From Bacteroidales bacterium (GTDB lineage: Bacteria > Bacteroidota > Bacteroidia > Bacteroidales > UBA3663), in contig JAFSKF010000029.1 in the NCBI GenBank assembly GCA_017449065.1, positions 1 to 64,000 of the forward strand: DNA of 64,000 nucleotides. Direction: 5' to 3'. Both the position numbers and the translations under genes were made by a program. The notes under the pieces are model-generated. The model was given only the letters and a program-made list of their open reading frames with translations, did not search any database and was not told where the DNA came from. Shown here piece after piece: positions 36,801 to 46,436 of this stretch (positions are counted from its first letter, which is position 1; the number at the start of each line of letters is the position of its first letter).

Positions 36801-39310
36801 TCCTTGAAATAGATACGTTTGACGCGTGTGGATATAGTAGAAAGCACCTCATAGCAGATGGTGCCCAAGGTGTTGCTGAGTTCGGTGAGCGGCAACTGCG
36901 TGCCGAAGATCTCCACCCAATCGCCTTCCTGTGCCTCCGGACAGTCGGTCACATCGAGGAACGTCACATCCATGCACACATTTCCTACCGTCGGACAGCG
37001 TTTGCCGCCAACCAGCATCGACGCGTGTCCGTTCCCCAACCGACGATCGTAGCCGTCGGCATATCCGATCGGCACCATAGCGATGCGCGAGTCGCGATGC
37101 AACTTACCGTTGCGCATATAGCCGACCGTCTCGGTAGCAGGGATATTCTTGATCTGCAGGATGGTGGTCTTGAGCGAAGCCACCGTTTCAAGATCCATCG
37201 GAATCTCCGATGCCTCGAAGCCGTACAAGCCGATACCCAGCCGGCACATCTCCATCTGATACTGGGGGAACTTCTCGATGCCGGCAGAGTTACAGATATG
37301 GCGCAGCACCGGATGCTTGAACGCAGCCACAATCGGATCGGCACAGGCATCGAAACGGCGTTTCTGTTCGTGCACGAAAGCCTCCTGGTTCGGATCATCG
37401 GCCGTCGCGAAATGACTGAATACGCTACGTACCTCCACGGCATCCTGCGACTTGAGGAGCGCAATCAGGTCGGCGATTTCCGCCTGCTGGAATCCAAGGC
37501 GGTGCATACCTGAATCGATCTTGACATGCACGGGATAGTGTGTCACACCCATCGACTGGGTTTCCTGAATAAAGGCATTGAGCAGACGGAAACTATAGAC
37601 CTCCGGCTCCAAGCGGTTTTCGATGATCGTACGGAACGCCGACATTTCCGGGTTCATGACGATGATCGGCACACGGATGCCCTGACGACGCAGTTCCGCA
37701 CCTTCGTCCGCTACCGCCACAGCCAGGTAATCGACATTCTGATCCTGCAACGTCTTCGCCAGTTCGTAGCTGCCCGTTCCGTAGCCGAACGCCTTCACCA
37801 TGCAGGTGAGTTTAGTTTCCGGCTTCAGGTGGCTGCGATAGCGGTTCAGGTTGTGCACAATGGCATCGAGATTGATCTCCATGATGGTCTCGTGGCGACG
37901 CAGCTGCAACGCCTCGCCGATACGTTCGAACTGGAACGCACGGGCACCCTTCAAAAGAATCAGTTCATTCTGGAATCCGTCCAACTGCGGACTTGCCAGA
38001 AAAGCATCGGTCGAAGGATAGACGTACAGATCGAGCGTGCATCCCTGCTGCTGCAAACCGGAACGCAGCAACGCCTCGTTCCGCTTCGACACCTCACCGA
38101 TACAGATCAGTTTAGAAAGCGCATAAACACGGCAGAGCTGTGCCAGTTTGGCGAACTTGTGTGCATCGTCGGCATCCGTCTGAAGAATGTCAGACAGCAC
38201 CAGCGTGTTCCGGAGGGCCGCCGACGAACGCCGTTTCTGAAATTCGAGTGCCATTTCCAGCGACGTGAAATCGTTGCTGTAAGCATCGTTGATAAGCAGG
38301 CATCCCCGCTTGCCCTCAATCACCTCCAAACGCATGGCAAGCGGCGTCAGGCGCTGCATACGCTCCGCAATATGCTCGGGTGAAAAGCCGAGATAGATCA
38401 TCAGCGACAGACAGTTCATCGCATTTTCGAGCGAGGCATCGTCGGTCATAGGCAACGTGAACTCACCGTCGAAAGCCAGCGCCGAATATTTCACGCAGGT
38501 TTCATGGTCGTTCCGCTCCACCTGATGCACATGAATCTGCGCATCGGTACGCCGCCGCGTCCACGCCATACTGCGGGCACCCACGCCCGCCAGTTCGAGG
38601 GCATCGTCGATACCCGGAATATCGGCATTATAAATAATGACATCGGCGCTACCGAAAAGCTGCAGTTTCTCGACCAGCTTCTGACTCTGGCTTTCGAAAC
38701 CGGCAGCATGAGCAGCACCGATATTGGTCAGGATGCCGATGGTCGGACGAATGATCTTTTCGAGCTTCTTCATTTCGCCGGGCTGGCTGATACCCGCCTC
38801 GAAAATCGCCAGATTGTGCGCGCTTTCGAGTTGCCAGACGCTGAGCGGCACTCCCACCTGACTGTTGAAACTGCGAGGCGAGCGGACCACGTTGCGGACA
38901 TCGTGCAAAAGCTGGTAGAGCCATTCCTTGACGATGGTTTTTCCGTTCGAACCCGTGATGCCGACGACAGGAATATCGAACTGGCTGCGATGGAAGGCAG
39001 CCAGCTGCTGCAAGGCCGCCAACGTATCGGGCACCACCAGGAACCACGCCTCCGGACAGGTGTTGCGGAACACCTCGTTCGACTGGCTAATTACAAAACC
39101 GCGGACTCCTTTCTGATAGAGAGCCGGGACATACTTGTGTCCGTCACCTTTCGGAGTGACGAGCGCGAAAAAGAGAGTTTGGTCGGCGAAAGTAAGGCTC
39201 CGGCTGTCGGTCAATAAAATGCTGACCTGAGGTTGGGTCGTGGCGCTGGCTAAACGATTGCCGTGCAAAGGGCAATTCAGGATTTTAGATATTTGACTTA
39301 GATTGTACAC
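36797..39310 (-). CDS. Fused MurF-alanine racemase
   Basis: The 837-residue fusion joins two steps of D-Ala use in peptidoglycan synthesis. The N-terminal half is MurF (ATP loop GITGSNGKTIVKEW), adding D-Ala-D-Ala to UDP-MurNAc-tripeptide. The C-terminal half is a PLP alanine racemase (Lys in MVKAFGYGTG). I place the start at the GTG at 39310 (MYNLSQISK). An upstream ATG at 39355 would code through the promoter -7 box at 39335-39342 and cannot be in the mRNA. The fusion is characteristic of Bacteroidota. Its stop overlaps the phospholipase D-like gene. Confidence 0.92.
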   Translation of the reverse strand: MYNLSQISKILNCPLHGNRLASATTQPQVSILLTDSRSLTFADQTLFFALVTPKGDGHKYVPALYQKGVRGFVISQSNEVFRNTCPEAWFLVVPDTLAALQQLAAFHRSQFDIPVVGITGSNGKTIVKEWLYQLLHDVRNVVRSPRSFNSQVGVPLSVWQLESAHNLAIFEAGISQPGEMKKLEKIIRPTIGILTNIGAAHAAGFESQSQKLVEKLQLFGSADVIIYNADIPGIDDALELAGVGARSMAWTRRRTDAQIHVHQVERNDHETCVKYSALAFDGEFTLPMTDDASLENAMNCLSLMIYLGFSPEHIAERMQRLTPLAMRLEVIEGKRGCLLINDAYSNDFTSLEMALEFQKRRSSAALRNTLVLSDILQTDADDAHKFAKLAQLCRVYALSKLICIGEVSKRNEALLRSGLQQQGCTLDLYVYPSTDAFLASPQLDGFQNELILLKGARAFQFERIGEALQLRRHETIMEINLDAIVHNLNRYRSHLKPETKLTCMVKAFGYGTGSYELAKTLQDQNVDYLAVAVADEGAELRRQGIRVPIIVMNPEMSAFRTIIENRLEPEVYSFRLLNAFIQETQSMGVTHYPVHVKIDSGMHRLGFQQAEIADLIALLKSQDAVEVRSVFSHFATADDPNQEAFVHEQKRRFDACADPIVAAFKHPVLRHICNSAGIEKFPQYQMEMCRLGIGLYGFEASEIPMDLETVASLKTTILQIKNIPATETVGYMRNGKLHRDSRIAMVPIGYADGYDRRLGNGHASMLVGGKRCPTVGNVCMDVTFLDVTDCPEAQEGDWVEIFGTQLPLTELSNTLGTICYEVLSTISTRVKRIYFKE

Positions 39311-39334
39311 TTTTGTTTCATGCTGATATTGGGG

Positions 39335-39366
39335 CAAAGATATTGATTTTTGCACGAAAATGCAAA
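39335..39366 (-). promoter_or_regulatory. Promoter of murF-alr
   Basis: On the minus strand TTTG (39363-39366), 20 bp and TATCTTTG (39335-39342) match the consensus exactly. Initiation near 39328 leaves a leader of about 18 nt before the GTG start. Confidence 0.85.
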
Positions 39367-39460
39367 CATTCCCTCTGTTTTTTGGCGAAACTTAACACTA
39401 ATCTCGAATAAAAATACTATCTTTGCGACCGAATACAACAAAAACAACACACTAATCACT

Positions 39461-41770
39461 ATGAAACTTACCTCCTATGCTCCCATTTTTCTGCTGATAG
39501 CAAACCTGTTCTGCGGCACTACCCTTTCGGCACAGCACCGCGAGTTGCTCGACTACGGCTGGCGTTTCCAGTTGAGCGATGACAGCACTTGCGTCTCTCC
39601 CACTTTCGACGACAGCCAATGGCGTCAAGTCGATCTGCCCCACGACTGGAGTATCGAGGGAGAGTTTTCAAAAGAGCATCCGATGGGCAACGACGGCGGT
39701 TATCTTCCGGCAGGTACCGGCTGGTACCGGCTGACCCTGAAACCGGAAGCCTTGAAAGACAAAGCGACGTATGCCACGCGAAAGCTGTATTTTGAAGGTG
39801 TGTATCAGCACAGTTCCGTTTATGTGAACGGACAACTGGCAGGCGGACACCCTTACGGCTACGCCAGTTTCTGGGTCGATGTGACCGGCCTCTGGCAACC
39901 GAACCAAGAGAACGTGATTGCTGTGCGCGTCGATAACTCGGCGCAAAAGAACTGCCGCTGGTATTCCGGATCGGGCATTTACCGTCACGTGTGGCTGTAT
40001 GGCATGAATCCCGGGCACAAAGACGACCCTTGGAAACTGTTCGTACATACGGACGAAGTGAAAGGTATCTCGGCCGACGGCACCACTGCCGATACTGCCA
40101 CGGTGATTATTTCGTACGAAGACTATGAAGAGAAGCGCACTTTCTATGATGTAAAGCTGTGGAGCCCGGAACATCCCGTGCTCTATCCAATAACCATCGG
40201 AGACCTGACCATAGAGCACGGCTTCCGCACCGTTTCCTATTCCGCAGCAACCGGATTACTGCTGAACGGCAAGCCATACGTCCTGAACGGCGGCTGTCTG
40301 CATCACGACAACGGCATTATCGGTGCCGCTGCCTACGATGCCGCAGAATGGCGAAAAGCCCGGCTAATGAAGGAAGCCGGATTTAATGCCGCTCGTACCT
40401 CCCACAATCCTCCTTCGGAAGAGTTCCTGCGAGCCTGCGATCACCTCGGACTGCTGGTGATTGACGAAGCGTTCGACGGATTGCGTGCCAAGAAAACGTC
40501 GCACGACTACCACGAACTCATCGACCAGTGGTGGCAGGAAGATGTGGATGCGATTGTGCTGCGCGACAGGAATCACCCGTCGGTGCTCTGCTGGAGCAAC
40601 GGCAACGAAGTGTATGAGCGTAAGAAACTGGAGATCGTCACCACCTCGCGCAAACTGGCCAAACGCATGCGACAGGACGACCCGACACGTGGCGTAACAC
40701 AAGCCCTGTGCGGCTGGGACAACGACTGGGAAATCTACGATCCGTTGGCCGAAACACTCGACATTATGGGCTACAATTATCTGATTCAATATGCAGAAAG
40801 TGACCACGAACGCGTGCCGGAACGTGTGATGTGGCAGACGGAAAGCTATCCGAATGACGCCTTCAAGAGTTGGGCTGCCACTCACGACCATGTTTATGTT
40901 ATCGGCGATTTTGTCTGGACAGCGATTGACTATTTAGGCGAATCGGGCATCGGACGTGCCCATTATGCCAGCGATCCTGCCGACCGAGGCGAACACTGGG
41001 TGGGCTCGAAGTGGCCTTGGCACGGAGCCTATTGCGGAGACATCGACATCACCGGATGGAGGAAACCGATCTCGCACTATCGCAATATTCTGTGGAACGA
41101 CACCGAAGAACGTTTGTTCCTCGCGGTGAAAGAGCCGAACTGCTATCGGGATTCCATCATCTGCACCGCCTGGAGCGTCTGGCCAACATGGCAGTCGTGG
41201 AACTGGCCGGGTTGGGAAGGCAAACCCGTCGAGGTGGAGATCTATTCACGTTACCCTCGCGTACGTCTTTATCTGAATGACAAGCTGGTGGAAGAACGCG
41301 CTACGACCCGTGCCGAAGAGTTTAAGGCAGTCATCACGCTGCCCTATCAGGCGGGTACGTTGCGTGCGGTCGGTGTTCGCTCCGATGGTAGCGAAGATGC
41401 TGCCCACGCACAAACGCTCGCCACCTCCGGTTCGGCTTATACGGTTCGTCTGACAGCCGACAAGAAGATTCTTTCCGCTTCTTCGCCCGATGTGGCATTT
41501 GTAGAGGTCGAGGTGGTTGATGCACAAGGGAACATCGTTCCCAATGCCGCGAACCGGCTTTCGTTCAAGGTTTCCGGAAAAGGCACGTTCCTCGCTGCCG
41601 GAAATGCCGACTTGACCGATTGCACTTCGTATGCCGCATCAAGTCACCCAGCGTGGAAGGGACGTGCCGTTTGTGCAGTTCGTGCCGGACATCAATCTGG
41701 CTCACTCAAACTAACTGTGAGCGGAGACGGGCTGAAGTCACAGACACTGGTTTTAAAAGTAAAGGGATAA
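39461..41770 (+). CDS. Secreted GH2 glycoside hydrolase (beta-galactosidase-like)
   Basis: The 769-residue exported enzyme has a signal peptide (to about LSAQ) and the GH2 order. A jelly-roll sugar-binding domain holds LPHDWSIEGEF and GTGWYR. An Ig-like domain and a TIM barrel follow, and a C-terminal beta domain closes the protein. The acid/base Glu is in WSNGNEV; the nucleophile is probably the Glu in MWQTESYP. GH2 members act on beta-galactosides, glucuronides or mannosides, and which one is not decided by the sequence. The gal genes downstream suggest galactosides. A TATCTTTG box lies at 39418-39425. Confidence 0.88.
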   Translation: MKLTSYAPIFLLIANLFCGTTLSAQHRELLDYGWRFQLSDDSTCVSPTFDDSQWRQVDLPHDWSIEGEFSKEHPMGNDGGYLPAGTGWYRLTLKPEALKDKATYATRKLYFEGVYQHSSVYVNGQLAGGHPYGYASFWVDVTGLWQPNQENVIAVRVDNSAQKNCRWYSGSGIYRHVWLYGMNPGHKDDPWKLFVHTDEVKGISADGTTADTATVIISYEDYEEKRTFYDVKLWSPEHPVLYPITIGDLTIEHGFRTVSYSAATGLLLNGKPYVLNGGCLHHDNGIIGAAAYDAAEWRKARLMKEAGFNAARTSHNPPSEEFLRACDHLGLLVIDEAFDGLRAKKTSHDYHELIDQWWQEDVDAIVLRDRNHPSVLCWSNGNEVYERKKLEIVTTSRKLAKRMRQDDPTRGVTQALCGWDNDWEIYDPLAETLDIMGYNYLIQYAESDHERVPERVMWQTESYPNDAFKSWAATHDHVYVIGDFVWTAIDYLGESGIGRAHYASDPADRGEHWVGSKWPWHGAYCGDIDITGWRKPISHYRNILWNDTEERLFLAVKEPNCYRDSIICTAWSVWPTWQSWNWPGWEGKPVEVEIYSRYPRVRLYLNDKLVEERATTRAEEFKAVITLPYQAGTLRAVGVRSDGSEDAAHAQTLATSGSAYTVRLTADKKILSASSPDVAFVEVEVVDAQGNIVPNAANRLSFKVSGKGTFLAAGNADLTDCTSYAASSHPAWKGRAVCAVRAGHQSGSLKLTVSGDGLKSQTLVLKVKG

Positions 41771-41797
41771 TCAGATTCTAATTGTTTTTTATCAGTT

Positions 41798-42676
41798 TCA
41801 GAAAGTAATTACATTATCCGCACCCCATTCGGTTTTAAGATCCAAACCGAACGAAGTATCAGTTACAAAAAACTTACCTTTATACATCGTGTAACGGTTT
41901 AGGGTCAACGGCACCGATGAGAACGAATGCGAAACAATTGTGTTTGACGAAGCATCGAGTGCCGTAATGGTATAATTATTTGCCATCGTATAGCCTGCAG
42001 GGATGAACGTATAAATTCCAGACTTGACATTGGAGGTTCCAATCATTGTTGTCGGGAAAGAGATTGTTTTGGAGATGGTTGCCGGAATGTCTCCCGACAT
42101 CTTGCTCAAATTATACGTCCAAGAACCTCCCATGAGAACCTGCTGCAACGTATTTACCGATGCAGGAACGGTATCTGTCATACACGTTACAACCATAGCG
42201 ACGGCACGTTGCAGGTCCACCGACTTGTTCTGGACCACACCGGGTGTGACAGTCACCTCTACGTGCGAACTCCAAACATCACCTAAAATAGCGGTGGTTT
42301 CATTCCAGGAAACAAGGAGCGATTTTTCGTCGAAGCTGTGCCATTGATTCGTACCACAAATAAAATAGATGTCGTGCTTGCCGACACTTAGTGACATGGA
42401 AAGATCGGCCAACACCTCAGATTCCGGCTGCTGGATTCTGCTTACACTTTGAATATAGGTACCATTCAGGACATCGACCGCTAACAAACTATATTTCTGT
42501 TCTGCGGTTGTGCCCCGAGTAAGCGATTCATCCAAACTGCCTTGCACAATCTGGAAATCTGTGAAATTACATACAACAGACTCTTCGTCTGTGATTTCAT
42601 CAGAATGTGTTGAATGACATGACGAAAGGAAGGTGCAAACAAATATTGCACACATAATAAATGAATAGTTTTTCAT
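41798..42676 (-). CDS. Fimbrillin-like surface lipoprotein
   Basis: The 292-residue protein has a lipoprotein signal peptide with lipobox LSSC near residue 19. It is beta-rich, with a late NRYTMYKGKFF segment resembling the Mfa2/FimB anchor and fimbrillin-associated proteins of Bacteroidales. No fimbrial cluster surrounds it, so an accessory adhesin or a pilin-like single gene are both possible. I chose MKNYSF at 42676, which gives a proper signal peptide. No clear promoter is seen. Confidence 0.6.
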   Translation of the reverse strand: MKNYSFIMCAIFVCTFLSSCHSTHSDEITDEESVVCNFTDFQIVQGSLDESLTRGTTAEQKYSLLAVDVLNGTYIQSVSRIQQPESEVLADLSMSLSVGKHDIYFICGTNQWHSFDEKSLLVSWNETTAILGDVWSSHVEVTVTPGVVQNKSVDLQRAVAMVVTCMTDTVPASVNTLQQVLMGGSWTYNLSKMSGDIPATISKTISFPTTMIGTSNVKSGIYTFIPAGYTMANNYTITALDASSNTIVSHSFSSVPLTLNRYTMYKGKFFVTDTSFGLDLKTEWGADNVITF

Positions 42677-42744
42677 ACTCTTTGTAAAAAAAAATCTGAT
42701 TATCCCTTTAAGAACAAAAGAAATCCAAAATAAGAACAGACGCA

Positions 42745-42783
42745 CAAAAATGGGACTTCTCCCACAGCAGAGAGAAGTCTCAT
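42745..42783 (-). terminator. fabD terminator
   Basis: On the minus strand ATGAGACTTCTC (42772-42783) pairs with GAGAAGTCCCAT (42750-42761) with one mismatch, then runs into TTTTTG. Confidence 0.8.
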
Positions 42784-42799
42784 TGATTTATTTTGGAAA

Positions 42800-43672
42800 T
42801 TATGCCAAAGGAGCAACGCTCACTTCTTTACTGATCTTACCAATCAGACCCTGAAGAACAGCGCCTGGTCCACACTCCGTGAAGGAAGTGGCACCTGCTG
42901 CAATCATATTCTGAACGGACTTGGTCCAACGTACCGGACTGGTTAATTGAGCCACCAGATTGGCCTTGATTTCGGCAGGATCGGTATGAGCCTCTGCATC
43001 CACATTCTGATAAATAGGGCACTTAGGCGCATGGAACGTAGTAGCCTCAATAGCCTCTGCCAACTCGGCACGGGCAGGCTCCATCAGCGGACTGTGGAAA
43101 GCACCGCCAACCTTGAGCAACATTGCACGCTTAGCTCCGGCTTCCAGCATCTTGGCATTAGCAGCCTCAACAGCAGCCAATTCACCTGAAATAATAATCT
43201 GACCGGGACAGTTATAGTTAGCGGCAACCACCGTACCTTCAGTAGCAGCGCAGATTTCTTCCACTTTTTCGTCGTCGAGACGAATTACAGCCGACATCGT
43301 ACCAGGATTCTTCTCGCAGGCTTTCTGCATGGCATTGGCACGCTTGCTGACCAGACGCAAACCATCCTCGAAAGTCAACGCACCGCTCAACACCAGAGCC
43401 GAAAACTCTCCCAAAGAATGTCCAGCTACCATATCGGGTGCAATATTGGCTACCATAGCCGGAATCACAGAACAGAGGAATACGGCAGGCTGCGTGACAT
43501 CCGTGCGACGAAGATCGTCTTCTGTTCCACCAAACATCAGATCCGTAATGCGGAAGCCTAAGATATCGTTAGCCTGTTCGAACAATGCTTTGGCCTGAGC
43601 GTTGCCGTCATACAACTCCTTGCCCATGCCTACAAACTGGGAACCTTGTCCCGGAAATACATATGCGTTCAT
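42800..43672 (-). CDS. fabD: Malonyl-CoA:ACP transacylase
   Basis: The 290-residue enzyme loads malonyl groups on ACP for fatty acid synthesis. The active Ser is in GHSLGEFSAL, with FPGQGSQ at the N-terminus and the His in GAFHSPLM. I chose MNAYVFPGQG (43672); the upstream extension would cross the TACCTTTG box at 43699-43706. It is monocistronic with its own terminator. Confidence 0.96.
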   Translation of the reverse strand: MNAYVFPGQGSQFVGMGKELYDGNAQAKALFEQANDILGFRITDLMFGGTEDDLRRTDVTQPAVFLCSVIPAMVANIAPDMVAGHSLGEFSALVLSGALTFEDGLRLVSKRANAMQKACEKNPGTMSAVIRLDDEKVEEICAATEGTVVAANYNCPGQIIISGELAAVEAANAKMLEAGAKRAMLLKVGGAFHSPLMEPARAELAEAIEATTFHAPKCPIYQNVDAEAHTDPAEIKANLVAQLTSPVRWTKSVQNMIAAGATSFTECGPGAVLQGLIGKISKEVSVAPLA

Positions 43673-43850
43673 TATTGTATTTTTTAGGTTTAACGCCACA
43701 AAGGTAGAAAGTTTTACCGAATGGGGAGTTTTTGCCGGCGGGGAATTCCGAAAAATCAATCTTTTTTGGGCAAAACCCGGGGAAATGTGCATGTTCGGTT
43801 GCCAAAAAGTTGGAACTTTTAGGGTGTTTGAGTTTTTTTATCTGCGTTTA

Positions 43851-43882
43851 TTTGGACTTTTGAAAGATTCTATATAACTTTG
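43851..43882 (+). promoter_or_regulatory. Promoter of galM
   Basis: TTTG (43851-43854), 20 bp and TAACTTTG (43875-43882) match the consensus exactly, 24 bases before the galM ATG. Confidence 0.82.
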
Positions 43883-43906
43883 CAGCGCTTTTAAATCTTT
43901 AATATT

Positions 43907-44992
43907 ATGACAAAGTCTGGTCTCGACCCACAAAAATTCGAAGCTGTCGTTGACGGCAAGAAAACAGCCCTCTACGTGCTGGAAAACAGCAAGGGCATGG
44001 AAGTATGTGTATGTAACTACGGCGGAACGTTGGTTTCGATCATGGCACCTGACAAGAAAGGCAATCTCGCCGATGTGGTGCTGGGTTACGACAGTATCGA
44101 GGCTTTGACCAACGCCCCTGAGCCGACTTTCGGAACGGCTATCGGACGCTATGGCAACCGCATTGCCGATGCCAAGTTCCTGCTGGGCGGACAAGTCTAT
44201 AATGTTAGCATGAGCCAAAAGCCCAACTGCCTGCACGGCGGATTCAAAGGATTCCACTTCAAGGTTTGGGATGTGCTTGAGGTTTCTAAGCAAAGCATCA
44301 GAATAGGTTACTTGAGCGCCGACGGTGAAGAGGGATTCCCTGGCAACCTGAATTGCGAAATTACCTATACGCTGACGAACGACAATGCAGTACGTATCGA
44401 CTATAAGGCTACGACCGACAAGCTGACACTCTGCAACCTGACGAACCACAGCTATTTCAACCTGGCCGGTGTGCAGGAAACCACTCCTTTGGTGAACGAC
44501 CACGTGCTGACAATCAATGCCGACCGGTTTATTCCGATCAACAGCGTGTGCATCCCTGTCGGAGCAAGAGCTGAGGTGGCAGGAACGCCGTTCGACTTCC
44601 GCACTCCACACAAGATCGGAGAACGGATTGATGCAGATGACGTGCAGATTAAGAATGGAGCCGGTTACGACCACTGCTTCTGCGTGAACCAGAATACGCC
44701 TGACCAGTTAGGCATTGCAGGTCTGAAGTTGGCCGCTATTGCAGAGGAGCCTGTCAGCGGACGTGTGATGACTACCTACACCACAGAACCTGGCGTTCAG
44801 CTCTACACCGCAAACTGGCTGAGCGGATTTGCAGGCATCGGAGGATGCAAGTTCCCGGCACGATCGGCTTTCTGTCTGGAAGCCCAGCACCATCCGGATT
44901 CACCGAACCAGCCAAGTTTCGAACAGGCTACGCTGGCCCCTGGTGAAGTTTACCGTCAGGTTACTGTTTACGCATTCTCAACCAAGAAATAA
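43907..44992 (+). CDS. galM: Aldose 1-epimerase (mutarotase)
   Basis: The 361-residue beta-sandwich enzyme converts beta-D-galactose to the alpha form for galactokinase. Family motifs are GRYGNRIADAKF, CLHGGFKGFH (first catalytic His) and TNHSYFNLAG (second His). The Glu near the C-terminus lies in SAFCLEAQHHPDSPNQ. There is no signal peptide, so it is cytosolic. It leads a gal operon with a 40-codon ORF and galK. Confidence 0.95.
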   Translation: MTKSGLDPQKFEAVVDGKKTALYVLENSKGMEVCVCNYGGTLVSIMAPDKKGNLADVVLGYDSIEALTNAPEPTFGTAIGRYGNRIADAKFLLGGQVYNVSMSQKPNCLHGGFKGFHFKVWDVLEVSKQSIRIGYLSADGEEGFPGNLNCEITYTLTNDNAVRIDYKATTDKLTLCNLTNHSYFNLAGVQETTPLVNDHVLTINADRFIPINSVCIPVGARAEVAGTPFDFRTPHKIGERIDADDVQIKNGAGYDHCFCVNQNTPDQLGIAGLKLAAIAEEPVSGRVMTTYTTEPGVQLYTANWLSGFAGIGGCKFPARSAFCLEAQHHPDSPNQPSFEQATLAPGEVYRQVTVYAFSTKK

Positions 44993-45019
44993 ATTATTAA
45001 CAAATAAATTTTAATCATT

Positions 45020-45142
45020 ATGGCAAAGTCTGAAAAGAAGCGCAAGAAGATCTTCGGATTCCACACTGCGTTCAACAAGGCTACCAAACTGCAGAAGGCT
45101 AACGCCGCTGCTATGGCAGCTTACCTGGCTAAAAAAGACTAA
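45020..45142 (+). CDS. Small basic protein between galM and galK
   Basis: A 40-residue ORF starts 27 bases after galM. The sequence begins MAKSEKKRKKIFGFHTAFNK and ends AAAMAAYLAKKD: a Lys-rich N-terminus and an Ala-rich amphipathic helix. Codon use looks coding and a terminator follows directly. I recognise no family. In many Bacteroidota a sugar transporter gene sits at this place. It may be a conserved small protein that binds nucleic acid or ribosomes. Confidence 0.65.
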   Translation: MAKSEKKRKKIFGFHTAFNKATKLQKANAAAMAAYLAKKD

Positions 45143-45155
45143 TCTTTTTGGCCGG

Positions 45156-45207
45156 AACTCAACTTCGGGTCAAAGATTTTTATCTCCGAGGTTGAGTTTG
45201 TTTTTTT
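45156..45207 (+). terminator. Terminator after the small gal ORF
   Basis: AACTCAAC (45157-45164) pairs with GTTGAGTT (45191-45198), extended by TTCGG/CCGAG, and is followed by TGTTTTTTT. galK behind it has its own possible promoter: TTTG at 45197, 16 bp, TAACTTTG at 45217-45224. Confidence 0.75.
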
Positions 45208-45272
45208 CTTATAGGGTAACTTTGAGAAACCTTTTTTCTAAATATTTACTAACACATTAAAACCTAAAAACC

Positions 45273-46430
45273 ATGGATATCGAATTTGTCCGCTCGCGTT
45301 TTGCAAAACATTTCAACGGTTCAAAGGGCTTCGTTTATGCCAGCCCTGGACGTATTAACCTGATTGGTGAGCATACCGATTACAATGGAGGCTTTGTATT
45401 CCCAGGCGCCGTGCAGCAGGGAATGATGGCTGAAATCAAACCGAATAACACCCGCACCATCCGTGCCTATAGTATCGACCTCAAGGATTACGATGAGTTC
45501 AGTCTGGATGACGAAAAGGGTCCTCATGCCAGCCACTTCCGCTATCTTTTCGGCGTAGCCAAGGAGATGGAGAAATTAGGCGTGCCTGTACAGGGCTTCG
45601 ATACTGCTTTCGCCGGTGATGTACCTCTGGGTGCCGGTATGTCTTCTTCAGCCGCTCTCGAAAGCTGCTTCGCTTTTGCCATCAATGATCTGTTTGGCGG
45701 CAACAAGATCAGCAAGTGGGATCTGGCTAAAGTCGGACAAGCTACCGAACACAATTACATCGGCGTAAACTGCGGTATTATGGATCAGTTCGCCAGCGTA
45801 TTCGGCAAAGCCGGCAACCTGATGCGTCTGGATTGCCAAAGCGGTGAGTTCGAATACTTCCCCTGGAACCCGAAGGGCTATCGTCTCGTTTTGGTGAACA
45901 GCTGCGTAAAGCACGAACTGGTCGGCTCTCCTTACAACGACCGTCGCAAGAGCTGCGAAAACGTAGTAGCAGCCATCAACAAGAAGTTTGGCGTGAAGGC
46001 TGAAACTTTGCGCGACTGCACTTGGGAGCAGATTGAGAGCGTAAAGGGTGATGTCGATCCTGTTGATATCAAGCGTGCCACTTTCGTTATGGGCGAAAAG
46101 GACCGCGTATTGGCAGTGAGCGAAGCTTTGCAGAAAGGCGACTATGAGACTGTCGGACAGAAGATGTATGAAACTCACCAAGGTCTGAGCAAGGATTATG
46201 AAGTATCGTGCGAGGAGTTGGATTTCCTGAACGACGTAGCTTTCGACTGCGGCGTTACCGGTTCCCGAATCATGGGCGGTGGCTTCGGCGGATGCACCAT
46301 CAACCTTGTTAAGAAAGACCTGTACGATCTGTTCGTCAATACAGTCGTCGAGAAGTTCCAAGCGAAGTATGGCAAGAAGCCTGTCATCATTCCTGTGGTG
46401 ATCGGTGATGGTTCTCGCCGTCTCGTCTGA
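45273..46430 (+). CDS. galK: Galactokinase
   Basis: The 385-residue GHMP kinase phosphorylates alpha-D-galactose in the Leloir pathway. The signature GRINLIGEHTDYNGG is near residues 26-40. The ATP loop is PLGAGMSSSAALE. The third motif is GGGFGGCTINLV near the C-terminus. truA follows after 6 bases, so both are probably on one mRNA. No galactose transporter, galT or galE is in the window. Confidence 0.97.
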   Translation: MDIEFVRSRFAKHFNGSKGFVYASPGRINLIGEHTDYNGGFVFPGAVQQGMMAEIKPNNTRTIRAYSIDLKDYDEFSLDDEKGPHASHFRYLFGVAKEMEKLGVPVQGFDTAFAGDVPLGAGMSSSAALESCFAFAINDLFGGNKISKWDLAKVGQATEHNYIGVNCGIMDQFASVFGKAGNLMRLDCQSGEFEYFPWNPKGYRLVLVNSCVKHELVGSPYNDRRKSCENVVAAINKKFGVKAETLRDCTWEQIESVKGDVDPVDIKRATFVMGEKDRVLAVSEALQKGDYETVGQKMYETHQGLSKDYEVSCEELDFLNDVAFDCGVTGSRIMGGGFGGCTINLVKKDLYDLFVNTVVEKFQAKYGKKPVIIPVVIGDGSRRLV

Positions 46431-46436
46431 TAGCAT

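Noticed and set aside
41798..42676. Part of a fimbrial operon
   Set aside because: Only one fimbrillin-like lipoprotein is present, with no major pilin, anchor or tip genes beside it.
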